64,000 nucleotides of DNA from CAIWHR01 sp963741355 (GTDB lineage Bacteria > Pseudomonadota > Gammaproteobacteria > Burkholderiales > Casimicrobiaceae). Under the pieces are notes generated by a model. That model was not told where the DNA came from, searched no databases, and saw only the letters and a program-made list of their open reading frames with translations. Within the stretch, counting starts at the first letter, position 1. Each line of letters begins with the position of its first letter. Location: contig CAVUIG010000002.1 of NCBI GenBank assembly GCA_963741355.1, positions 13,238 to 77,237 on the forward strand, written 5' to 3'. Both the position numbers and the translations under genes were made by a program. This document shows, one piece after another, positions 19,482 to 27,481 of the stretch.

Positions 19482-20337
19482 GTGCACACGCCGCAAGGAT
19501 TCCTTCCCGGGCACGCGTTGCCCGATCCGCTTTCGCCGGACGCGCTCGCATTCGCGTTTCACGACGGTCGCCTGCTGGTCGCCGGCACGGCCGATCCCGA
19601 TTCGCCGCCGCCCGCCGTGCCGACGTGGCGCGACCTGGCGACGCTCGGCATCGACGGCACGCCGCACTTTCTCGGCACGCTCGACGGGCGCGCGACGCGT
19701 CGCGGTCGGACTCGCCGCCCTGCCGCCGCTGCCGGCCGGGTGGCGCTTCGCCGGATTGCGCTCGCTCTTCTTCGCCGTGCCGGAAGCCGTGCTCGCAACC
19801 GCGGCGCGCGCGTCGCAGATCGTCGAATGGGACCGCACGCACCGATTCTGCGGCGTGTGCGGAACGCGCACGCACGACAAGCCCGGAGACCGCGCCAAGG
19901 AGTGTCCGGCATGCGGCCACGTCGCGTTTCCGCGGGTGTCGCCCGCGATGATGGTGCTGGTGACGCGCGGCCGCGACGTCCTGCTCGCCCGGGCGAACCG
20001 CTTTCCCGTCGCGATGTACAGCGCGCTCGCCGGGTTCGTCGAGCCGGGCGAGACCATCGAGGACTGCATCCACCGCGAGGTGCGCGAGGAAGTGGGCGTC
20101 GAGGTCGACCGCCTCGAGTATTTCGGCAGCCAGTCGTGGTCGTTCCCGCATTCGCTGATGATCGCGTTCACGGCCGAATACGCCGGCGGGGAGCTCACCC
20201 CGGACGGGACCGAGATCGCCGACGCGCAATGGTTTGCGCCCGAGGCCGTGCCGAAGCTGCCGCCGAGCGTGTCCATCGCACGCCGGCTGATCGACGCGAC
20301 CGTGGCGCGGCTCGCCCGGATGCCGGCTCGGCCCTGA
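19482..20337 (+). CDS. nudC: NADH pyrophosphatase / NAD-decapping Nudix enzyme (frame break)
   Basis: Repaired length about 284 residues. The start is GTG 19482 (VHTPQGFLPGHALPDPL). The frame breaks near 19697, where one extra base separates LGTLDGRAT from VAVGLAALPPLPAGW. The C-terminal half has a four-cysteine zinc ribbon (FCGVCGTRTHD...CPACGHVAFPR) and a complete Nudix box, GFVEPGETIEDCIHREVREE. The NudC-specific motif SQPWPFPxS is present in a variant form, SQSWSFPHS. The enzyme hydrolyses NAD(H) to NMN(H) and AMP and removes NAD caps from RNA. It is divergent from prfB. Confidence 0.9.
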
Positions 20338-20394
20338 TAGAATGGCGCCCCGTTCGCGATGCGCGCTTTCGCAGCGAATGACCGCAACCCGCCG

Positions 20395-21046
20395 ATGCCC
20401 CGCACGACTCGATTTCCGCCCGCGCTGATCGCAGCGCTGTTCTTCCTGGCGCCGCCGGCCTTCGCGCAACCGGCGCCGGCGACACCCGCGCCGGCGACAC
20501 CGGCGGCCGCGGCTCCCGTCGGAAGCGAGCTCACCGAGGAGGCGCGCAGGGCCTACGCGCAGGGCATCCGGGAAGCCCGCGAGCTCGTCGCGAAAAAGGA
20601 CTTTCCGGCCGCGATCGTCAAGCTCGACGCGCTCAATGCCCAGCGACCGCGCGAGCCGCAGGCGCGCTTTCTCAAGGGAGTCGTACAGACCGAGGAGGGG
20701 CAAAACGATGCCGCGCTTGCAACGTTCCTGGCGCTGACCTCCGACTTCCCCGAGCTGCCCGAGCCGTACAACAACCTCGCCGTGCTGTACGCGAAGAAGG
20801 GCGAGTACGAAGGCGCCCGCATCGCGCTCGAAACCGCGGTGCAGGCGGCGCCCGACTGGGCCGTCGCACACGAGAACCTGGGTGACGTCTACGTGCGCAT
20901 CGCCGCCGGCGAATACGAGCGGGCGGCAAAGCTCGACAAGGAAAACAAGTCGGCCGGCGCCAAGCTCGTTCTGGCGCGCGATATCCTGGCGCCGGCGCCG
21001 AAACCAGACACCGACACCGGCAACTACGCAGGCACCGGCAAAGTAG
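20395..21046 (+). CDS. Periplasmic TPR protein (probable frame break near its end)
   Basis: About 216 residues: signal peptide (PALIAALFFLAPPAFAQ), a Pro/Ala linker, then two or three TPRs (ELPEPYNNLAVLYAKKGEYE, WAVAHENLGDVYVRIAAGEY). As read, the frame has no stop and runs straight into the cyclophilin gene 110 bases downstream. Removing one base near 21007 gives KPTPTPATTQAPAK and a stop at 21044-21046, a natural Pro/Thr tail, so I place the end there. TAGAAT at 20338-20343 is a possible -10 element. Proteins of this type sit upstream of ppi genes in related bacteria; function unknown. Confidence 0.7.
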
Positions 21047-21156
21047 ACGTCCGCGCGTTCCCGGCGCACCTCGCTGTCACAAACTCGAGAATTTCCGCTC
21101 TCTCCGACCATCCACTCACGACGAACAACGCTTACGTCAACCGAAGGAGTTCCACG

Positions 21157-21750
21157 ATGCTGCAACGACTATTCGCCGCCGCCGCCGTCGCACTGGCCGC
21201 GACACTGGCGGTTCCCGCCCTCGCCGCCAATCCGCAGGTCCAGTTCGACACGACCGCGGGAAGCTTCAAGGTCGAGCTCTATCCCGACGCGGCGCCCAAG
21301 TCGGTCGCCAATTTCCTCGACTACGTGAAGGCGAAGCACTACGACGGCACGCAATTCCATCGCGTGATTCCCGGATTCATGATCCAGGGTGGCGGCTTCA
21401 CCGCGGATTTCATGCAGAAGCCGACGAAGCCGCCCGTCGTCAACGAGGCCGAGCAGGCGAGCAAGGCCGGCCTTCTCAACGTGCCCGGCACGCTCGCGAT
21501 GGCGCGCACCAGCGATCCCAATTCCGCGACCTCGCAATTCTTCATCAACGTCGCCGACAACAAGTTCCTGAACTTCCGCTCGCCGGATCCTGCCGGCATC
21601 GGCTACACGGTGTTCGGCAAGGTCGTGAGCGGGATGGACGTCGTCGACAAGATCGCCAAGGCGCCCACCGGCGCGGGCGGGCCGTTTCCCAAGGACGTTC
21701 CGGCGGAGAAGGTCATCATCACCAAGGCCTTCGTCGTCGAGACGAAGTGA
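21157..21750 (+). CDS. ppiA: Periplasmic peptidyl-prolyl cis-trans isomerase, cyclophilin type
   Basis: A 197-residue cyclophilin with a signal peptide (FAAAAVALAATLAVPALAAN) and the catalytic core FHRVIPGFMIQGGGFTADF, MARTSDPNSATSQFFINVAD and GYTVFGKVVSGMDVVDKI. The catalytic Arg of FHRVI and the Phe/Met pocket of GFMIQGGG are present. ATG 21157 has GAAGGAG seven bases upstream, which sets the start despite the open frame entering from the preceding gene. It catalyses proline isomerisation in periplasmic folding and is paired with a cytosolic paralogue ten bases downstream. Confidence 0.93.
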   Translation: MLQRLFAAAAVALAATLAVPALAANPQVQFDTTAGSFKVELYPDAAPKSVANFLDYVKAKHYDGTQFHRVIPGFMIQGGGFTADFMQKPTKPPVVNEAEQASKAGLLNVPGTLAMARTSDPNSATSQFFINVADNKFLNFRSPDPAGIGYTVFGKVVSGMDVVDKIAKAPTGAGGPFPKDVPAEKVIITKAFVVETK

Positions 21751-21759
21751 GGCGCTGAC

Positions 21760-22359
21760 ATGGTCATCCTGCACACCAACCACGGCGACATCACGCTCGA
21801 GCTCGACGCCGAGAACGCGCCGGCGACGGTCGCCAATTTCCTGCAGTACGTTCGCGACGGCCATTACGACAACACGATCTTCCATCGCGTGATCGACGGC
21901 TTCATGGTCCAGGGCGGCGGCATGGAGCCCGGAATGAAGCAGAAGCCCACGCGCGCGACGATCGCGAACGAAGCGGGCAACGGCCTCAAGAACAAGAAGT
22001 ACACCGTGGCGATGGCGCGCACGTCCGAGCCGCATTCGGCGTCTTCGCAGTTCTTCATCAACGTCGCCGACAACGATTTCCTCGACTACAAGGGACCGAG
22101 CCCGCAGGGCTGGGGCTACTGCGTCTTCGGAAAGGTCGTTGCCGGTCAGGACGTCGTCGACCGGATCAAGGCGGTGCCGACCGGCAACACCGGCATGCAC
22201 CAGAACGTCCCCCGCGACGACGTCGTGCTCACGCGCGCCGAGGAAACGGCCGGCGGCGTGATGCACGCGACCGTGCGATGGCGTGCGTGTCCGCCGCTGA
22301 CCGGCGCGGCGCCAGCGCCACCGCGCGTACATTCGCGCCCGCTCGCGCGTCTGCGATGA
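21760..22359 (+). CDS. ppiB: Cytosolic peptidyl-prolyl cis-trans isomerase, cyclophilin type
   Basis: A cyclophilin without a signal peptide, starting MVILHTNHGDITLELD. The core motifs FHRVIDGFMVQGGGMEPGM, MARTSEPHSASSQFFINVAD and YCVFGKVVAGQDVVDRI are intact. The normal family end would fall near VPRDDVVLTRAEE (about 163 residues); here the frame runs on for some 35 low-complexity residues to a stop at 22359 that overlaps the lpxH ATG. Dropping one A in the AAA near 22244 would instead end the protein at 22261 as EERPAA. I cannot decide between a real extension and another base error. Confidence 0.9.
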   Translation: MVILHTNHGDITLELDAENAPATVANFLQYVRDGHYDNTIFHRVIDGFMVQGGGMEPGMKQKPTRATIANEAGNGLKNKKYTVAMARTSEPHSASSQFFINVADNDFLDYKGPSPQGWGYCVFGKVVAGQDVVDRIKAVPTGNTGMHQNVPRDDVVLTRAEETAGGVMHATVRWRACPPLTGAAPAPPRVHSRPLARLR

Positions 22360-23087
22360 AGCCGACGATCTTCGTATCGGACCTGCATCTCTCGACGACG
22401 CGCCCCGAGCAGCTTGCGGCGTTCCATCGCTTCTGCGGCGGACCCGCCCGGAGAGCCGGCGAGCTCTACATCCTGGGCGACCTCTTCGACAGCTGGATCG
22501 GCGACGACCAGCTCGAGGAGCCCATGGTCGCCGAGGTCGCCGCGGCGCTCGCGTCGGTCGCCGCGTCCGGCGTGTCCATCGGCATCCTCACCGGCAACCG
22601 CGACTTCCTCGTGCGCGAGCGCTTCGCCGCGGCGGCCGGCGCGAAACTCCTGCCCGAGCAGCTGATCGTCGACGCCGGCGGCATTCCGACGCTGATCATG
22701 CACGGCGACGAGCTCTGCACGTCGGATCTCGGCTACCAGCGCTGGCGCAGGATCTCGCACGACAGGCGCTGGCAGAACGGATTTCTCGCGCTGCCCTGGG
22801 CGTTTCGACGCGCCTTCGCGAAATGGCTGCGCGGGAAAAGCAGGAGGACCATCGCGACGAAGTCCGAGGCGATCATGGATGTCGAGCCGAGCGCCGTCGA
22901 AGCCGCGTTTCGCGCCGCCAACGTGAGCCGGATCGTCCACGGCCACACGCACCGGCCGGCGCGGCATCACAGCGTCGTCGACGGCCGCGAATGCGAGCGC
23001 TTCGTGCTCGCCGACTGGTACGACCGCGGCAGCTATCTCGAATTCGACGCGACGGGCGAGCACACGCGCGACGTTCCTGCCGCGTAG
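22356..23087 (+). CDS. lpxH: UDP-2,3-diacylglucosamine diphosphatase
   Basis: A 243-residue calcineurin-like metallophosphoesterase of lipid A synthesis, converting UDP-2,3-diacylglucosamine to lipid X plus UMP at the inner face of the membrane. All metal-binding blocks are visible: FVSDLHLS, ILGDLFDSWIGDD, LTGNRDFLV, MHGDELCT and VHGHTHRPARHH. Length matches LpxH (about 240). The ATG overlaps the preceding cyclophilin's stop (ATGA) if that gene's long form is real. ppiB-lpxH adjacency is common in proteobacteria. Confidence 0.95.
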   Translation: MKPTIFVSDLHLSTTRPEQLAAFHRFCGGPARRAGELYILGDLFDSWIGDDQLEEPMVAEVAAALASVAASGVSIGILTGNRDFLVRERFAAAAGAKLLPEQLIVDAGGIPTLIMHGDELCTSDLGYQRWRRISHDRRWQNGFLALPWAFRRAFAKWLRGKSRRTIATKSEAIMDVEPSAVEAAFRAANVSRIVHGHTHRPARHHSVVDGRECERFVLADWYDRGSYLEFDATGEHTRDVPAA

Positions 23088-23300
23088 CGGACATCCACAG
23101 CCCGAGGCACTCTTGTCGCAGATCTACGGTGTGAAATTCAATGGCTTGAAGCGCTTGCCATCGTCAGAAACAGGCACACCGAGCCACAGTCACGTCACGG
23201 CAAATCCGGATCGCGGCTGATGTCCGCGTCCGACCCGAAGCGGACTTTCTGCCGCGCGAAAGGCGGTGTTTTTGAAGACGTGGTGAGCCGGATCTGAAAA

Positions 23301-23325
23301 GACAGCGGGCGCCGAAGCGCCCGCT
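23301..23325 (-). terminator. Hairpin with UUCG tetraloop between convergent genes
   Basis: A perfect 9-bp stem (23304-23312 with 23317-23325). Read on the minus strand the loop is C(UUCG)G, an exceptionally stable tetraloop, followed by GTCTTTTC. It lies 58 bases beyond the stop of the secreted-protein gene on that strand and also faces the end of lpxH, so it probably serves as the shared terminator. The rest of the 296-base gap shows nothing I can name. Confidence 0.65.
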
Positions 23326-23383
23326 GGGATTCGTTGGAACCGAGTACCGAGGTTACAGCTTGATCTGGTTTTCGGGCCGACGA

Positions 23384-24079
23384 CTAACGCCCTCTCACGG
23401 TGATGTGATAAGTGACATCCAGCGAAAACCCGGTAAGCGCCCCGGCAAAATGAATCGTGTGATTCCCGGCTGATAGCGGCGGGAGCAGCGCCCAATAGCC
23501 GTCGGCGACGCACTCGTGCGGCCCGGGTGCGAAGGGAAACCCGAAGATGTTGTCGTCCGGAATCGTGCACTCGCCGACTTCACCGGCCACGCGCAGGCGG
23601 CTGACGTTCGGAACTGCTCGCCCGTCGATTTCCAGGATCAGGCCATGTGCGGTATCGATCTGCGCCGCGAGAATGCTGCGCGCAAACGCTTCCTGGTCGG
23701 GCGACCAGGGCGGGTCGCCGAACTCCGGCGTGTTCACCCAGAAATAATTTACGATCGGGAAGAACAGCGCCGTGCCCGCCGGCACCGTGACGGTGCGGGT
23801 TACGGGAGGACCGTTGGCGGCCGTCCCCACGAGGAACCAGACCTTGCCGGACTGGCCGACGGCCGCAAAGGCTCCGTCCGGGTCGAGCAGCGGATTGGAC
23901 GGGGCGGGAATCGCCAAGATCCACTCGAGCCAATCTGCAGTGAGCTCGGCGTAACCCTTGCCGAACGCGTTGGAGTTCGGTGGAAGTGGATTGGGCGCTG
24001 CCTGGGCAAGGCTGGTCGTCACCGCGAGCAACAGCGCAAGCGCGCCGGACGAGACGAGGCGCAAGTATCTGCTTCTCAT
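23384..24079 (-). CDS. Secreted protein of unknown function
   Basis: A 231-residue protein with a long signal peptide (LVSSGALALLLAVTTSLAQA) and a mature part rich in Pro, Trp and aromatic residues, with segments ELTADWLEWILAIPAPSNPL, PAGTALFFPIVNYFW and ALLPPLSAGNHTIHFAG. The last resembles beta-sandwich folds in which a sugar- or ligand-binding edge ends with a YHITV strand. I do not recognise a named family. ATG 24079 has GGGGAG upstream. There is no operon partner: terminator downstream, 333-base gap upstream. Confidence 0.7.
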   Translation of the reverse strand: MRSRYLRLVSSGALALLLAVTTSLAQAAPNPLPPNSNAFGKGYAELTADWLEWILAIPAPSNPLLDPDGAFAAVGQSGKVWFLVGTAANGPPVTRTVTVPAGTALFFPIVNYFWVNTPEFGDPPWSPDQEAFARSILAAQIDTAHGLILEIDGRAVPNVSRLRVAGEVGECTIPDDNIFGFPFAPGPHECVADGYWALLPPLSAGNHTIHFAGALTGFSLDVTYHITVRGR

Positions 24080-24412
24080 TTGCAATCTCCCCATTTTCTT
24101 CTTGCTGCCGCGTGAAGCGCCACGACGCGGTCGTGCGGCACGCAACCGCATCGATCGCCCACACAACCATCCGATGGGGGGCTCGGTCAAGATCCCCCAG
24201 GGAGATTTAGGGCGACCTGGTTAGGCTACGCTCCGTTCATTCACTTATCAAGTGATCGTAATGCGCAGGAATGTTCAGCGCGAACATCCTCGCCATCCGG
24301 CTTGTTGCACGCGCGAGCGACCGACAGCTTCTGGCCGAACGCGGACGGTACGCCGGGACCCCAAACCGCGCGAATGACTTTTCGAAGCCGGGCTACGAGG
24401 CACGAAATCGGG
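24080..24412. other. Gene-free stretch with two inverted repeats
   Basis: This 333-base gap contains two perfect inverted repeats close together: TCACTT-ATC-AAGTGA at 24241-24255 and ATGTTC-AGCGC-GAACAT at 24271-24287. The first half should also hold the promoter of the secreted-protein gene on the minus strand, though I see no convincing -35/-10 pair. The second repeat is 126 bases past the stop of the methionine-pathway gene, so it may be an operator or a weak terminator (no U tract). No open frame here is convincing. Confidence 0.4.
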
Positions 24413-25654
24413 CTAGCGCAGCGCCTGCGCGAAATCCGCGATCAGGTCGTCGGCATCCTCGATGCCGACCGAGACCCGGATCAGCGAATCGGCGATGCCC
24501 ATCGCCGCGCGCCGCTCGGCGCCGACCTCCCAGAAGATCGTGTGCGCGACCGGGATCGCGAGCGTCCGGTTGTCGCCGAGATTCGACGACGCGATGACGA
24601 GCGAGAGTCGGTTCAGGAAATCGAAACAGTCGATGTCGTCGGCGAGCTCGAACGCGAGCAGGCCGCCGAAGCCGCGGAATAATCGTTTCGCCAGCGCGTG
24701 CTGCGGATGGCTCGCAAGCCCCGGATAGTAGACGGCCCGCACCTTCGGGTGCGCGGCGAGTTGCTCCGCGAGCGCCTGCGCGTTCGCGCATACCCGCTCG
24801 ATGCGCAGCGCCAGCGTCTCCGCGCCCACGGCGATGTGATGCGCCTGCTCGGCGGCGAGCGTGCCGCCCCAGTCGCGCAGGCCCTTCTTCCGGATCTGCG
24901 CGATGCCCCACATCGCGGGCGGCTGCGTCTTGTACGCGTCGGCGATGCCGGGAAAGCGCGTCCAGTCGTGGAGGCCGGTGTCGGTGACTGCGCCGGCGAG
25001 CGCGTTGCCGTGGCCGCCGATGTACTTGGTGAGCGCATTGACGACGAGGCTCGCGCCGACGGATTTCGGGCGGAACAGCGCGGGCGAGGTCATCGTATTG
25101 TCGACGACGTAGACGATGCCGCGCTCCGCGCACAACGCGCCGATGTTCGCGAGGTCGGCGATCTGCGTGCGCGGATTCGCGATCGTCTCGACGAATACCA
25201 TGCGCGTCGCCGGGCGCAACGCGTGCCGCACCGCGCCCGCGTCCGTCGCGTCGACGTAGGTCACGTCGATGCCGTGCAGCACCAGCGTGTTGAGCTGGCT
25301 CACCGTGTTGCCGAACAGGAACTGGCTCGCGACGACGTGATCGCCCGCACGCAGCAGCGACAGCATCACCGCGCCGATCGCCGCCATGCCGGTGGCGAAG
25401 CAGACGGTCGCGATGCCGTCCTCCATACCCGTTACTTTCGCTTCCAGCGCGGCGCCGGTCGGGTTGCCCTGCCGGCCGTAGACGTAGCCCGGCGCGCGCC
25501 CCTGGAACACCGCGGCGAGCTCGTGCGCGTCCCGGTAGCCGTAGGCAACCGAAAGGTGCAACGGCTTGTGCAGCGCGCCGTGCTCGATCGCGGCCTCGCG
25601 GTCGGCATGGAGGATGGCGGTCGTGAAACCGCGGTGCGGCGACGATGTGCTCAT
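24413..25654 (-). CDS. Cystathionine gamma-synthase family PLP enzyme (Met/Cys metabolism), riboswitch-controlled
   Basis: A 413-residue fold type I PLP enzyme of the Cys/Met metabolism family. Visible: AYGYRDAHELAAVFQGRAPG, the phosphate-binding CFATGMAAIGAVMLSLL, PLP-contacting VYVVDNTMTSPALF and the Schiff-base lysine in VVNALTKYIGGHGNALAG. The ending SVGIEDADDLIADFAQAL is typical. It could be an O-acylhomoserine sulfhydrylase (MetZ/MetY-like), a gamma-synthase or a gamma-lyase; sequence alone does not decide. The SAM-II riboswitch and terminator in its leader argue for a biosynthetic methionine role. ATG 25654 is the start after the terminator. Confidence 0.9.
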   Translation of the reverse strand: MSTSSPHRGFTTAILHADREAAIEHGALHKPLHLSVAYGYRDAHELAAVFQGRAPGYVYGRQGNPTGAALEAKVTGMEDGIATVCFATGMAAIGAVMLSLLRAGDHVVASQFLFGNTVSQLNTLVLHGIDVTYVDATDAGAVRHALRPATRMVFVETIANPRTQIADLANIGALCAERGIVYVVDNTMTSPALFRPKSVGASLVVNALTKYIGGHGNALAGAVTDTGLHDWTRFPGIADAYKTQPPAMWGIAQIRKKGLRDWGGTLAAEQAHHIAVGAETLALRIERVCANAQALAEQLAAHPKVRAVYYPGLASHPQHALAKRLFRGFGGLLAFELADDIDCFDFLNRLSLVIASSNLGDNRTLAIPVAHTIFWEVGAERRAAMGIADSLIRVSVGIEDADDLIADFAQALR

Positions 25655-25663
25655 GATGGGTCC

Positions 25664-25703
25664 GCCAACAAAAAGCCCGTTCAACGTCCGCTGAACGGGC
25701 TTT
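25664..25703 (-). terminator. Rho-independent terminator in the leader, riboswitch expression platform
   Basis: On the minus strand AAAGCCCGTTCA pairs perfectly with TGAACGGGCTTT (12-bp stem, 8-base loop), followed by a run of Us, 10 bases before the start codon. Since it precedes the gene and follows the SAM-II aptamer by 31 bases, it is best read as a conditional terminator: SAM binding should favour it. The anti-terminator pairing cannot be fixed by eye. Confidence 0.85.
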
Positions 25704-25734
25704 GCTGCGCGTCCTGTCGATCCGGACGGCCAAG

Positions 25735-25792
25735 CCTCGCTTTAGCGGTATTTGTTAAGCGCCCGCAAGCTGTGGCTCAAATCGGCGCGACC
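25735..25792 (-). promoter_or_regulatory. SAM-II (SAM-alpha) riboswitch aptamer
   Basis: The minus-strand RNA contains the SAM-II consensus blocks in order: P1 left arm GUCGCGCC, GAUUUG, a variable loop with CUUGC, P1 right arm GGGCGC, then UUAACAAAU and CCGCUAAAG followed by CGAGG. P1 pairs as GCGCC/GGCGC. The GAUUU and AACAAAU..GCUAAA elements that form the pseudoknot and the SAM pocket are matched almost exactly; the only departure is GCGAGG instead of AAAGG at the 3' edge. SAM-II is known mainly from alphaproteobacteria upstream of met genes, in agreement with the downstream gene here. Confidence 0.85.
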
Positions 25793-25938
25793 TGAGTATG
25801 GCGTAGGGTTGCGCTCCGCGTCAACCCACCGGCGCGATGCGCAGGTCGAGGCGGCACGTGCCGTCCCCGTTGAAGCGTCGCATACCTGCGACGCTTAACG
25901 TGCCGGCACGCTGCCGGGAGATGACTCGGCTGGCCAGG

Positions 25939-27343
25939 CTACCTAATTGGTGGCTGCGGCCTCGATTCGAGCGGCTTCAGCTTCGAGAGCAGCGTCGGGA
26001 TCAGCTCGGCAACCGTGGGATGGATGTGCATCGCGCGCTTCAGCACCGTGTAGGGTGCGTCCGCGTACATGATGTCGATGATCGTGTGGATTGCCTCGTC
26101 CGACTCGATGCCGAGCAGCGCCGCGCCGAGGATGCGCTGCGTGCGGGCGTCGACCAGCACCTTCATGAAGCCCGCAGTCTCGCCGCGCTCCCTGGCGCGC
26201 CCGACGCGCGTCATCGGCATCGTCGCGGCGAGCACGTCGCGGCCCGAGGCACGCGCCTCGCGCTCGCTCATCCCCACCCGGGCGAGCGGCGGATCGATGA
26301 ACAACGCGTACGCCGGGATGCGCTCGGTGACCCGGCGCGACTCGCCGTCGAGGACGTTCGCGGCGACGATCTCATAGTCGTTGTAGGACGTGTGCGTGAA
26401 CGCGCCTCGGCCGTTGACGTCGCCCATCGCGAAGACGCCCTCCGCGCTCGTGCGGAGCGCGTCGTCGACGACGACGTAGCCGCGCGCGTCGAGCGCGATG
26501 CCGGCGCGCTCGCAGCCGAGGTCGTCGGTGTTCGGCCGCCGCCCGGTCGCGAGCAGCAGGTGCGAGCCGATGACCTCGCGCGGCTCGCGCGCGCAGTCGA
26601 CGCCGACCGCAATGCCGTCGCCGGCGCGGCGGACCGTGACGCATTTGGCGTCGAGCCGAACTTCGATCCCTTCGGCCTCGAGGATCTCGCGAATCGCGTC
26701 GGACACCTCGTCGTCCTCGCGGCCGATCAGATGCGAGCCCATCTCGACCACCGTGACGTCGCTGCCGAAGCGCCGATACATCTGCGCGAACTCGAGCCCG
26801 ACGTAGCTCCCGCCGATCACGACGAGATGGCGCGGCAGGACGTCGACGTCCATCATCGACACGTTGTCGAGGTAGGGCACGTCCGCGATGCCGGTGATCG
26901 GCGGCACGCGCGGCGCGCCCGCCGACGTTGATGAAGATCTGCGGCGCCTCGAGCAGCCTGTCGCCGGCACGCACCGAATGCGGTCCCTCGAAGCGCGCAT
27001 GGGCTTCGATGACGGTGAGCCCCGGCGTCGATCGGAGCCACTTGACGACGCCCTCGTTCGATTGCCGCACCACCGCGTCCTTGCGCGACTTCACGGCACG
27101 CATGTCGACCGTGACGCCGGGCGGCACGATCACGCCCCAGCCGGCGCCGGTGCGCGCGACGTGCGCGGCGCGTGCGCTCGCGATCAGCGTCTTGGTCGGG
27201 ATGCAGCCATTATTGACGCACGTGCCGCCGAAGCGCTTGCGCTCGATGATCGCGGTCTTGCGGCCCGCTTGCGCGAGACGCACCGCGAGCGAAGGGCCGG
27301 CCTGCCCGGTGCCGATGACTATGGCGTCGTAGCGTTCGCTCAT
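25939..27343 (-). CDS. FAD-dependent pyridine nucleotide-disulfide oxidoreductase, mercuric reductase-like (frame break)
   Basis: About 467 residues. N-terminal FAD fold RYDAIVIGTGQAGPSLAVRL, redox-active disulfide FGGTCVNNGCIPTKTLIASA, central NAD fold LVVIGGSYVGLEFAQMYRR, second FAD motif GVFAMGDVNGRGAFTHTSYN and dimerisation domain ending AMHIHPTVAELIPTLL with the His-Pro active-site pair. The frame breaks near 26917, where one extra base splits IFINVGG from APRVPPITGIADV. ATG 27343 has GGAGGAGG upstream. It differs from dihydrolipoamide dehydrogenase in context (no dehydrogenase complex genes) and lacks an N-terminal metal domain, so the natural disulfide substrate is unknown. Confidence 0.87.
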
Positions 27344-27481
27344 CGGGTGACCTCCTCCAAAGCCGGCGAAATCGACGGAGGAGTTTACGCCGCGGCGCGG
27401 TGAGCGACGCGACCGTGCGGGCGGTGCGGGATTGTCGCCCCACACGGACAAGGTCACGCAGTGAACCCGAGCGACGGCGAC

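Noticed and set aside
22262..22359. A functional C-terminal extension on PpiB
   Set aside because: The extra residues are low-complexity and absent from the family; a single-base error in AAA gives a normal end. Left undecided rather than claimed, since the stop overlaps the lpxH ATG.
24271..24287. LexA-type SOS box
   Set aside because: ATGTTC-N5-GAACAT does not fit the CTGT-N8-ACAG form expected in betaproteobacteria, and no SOS gene is next to it.
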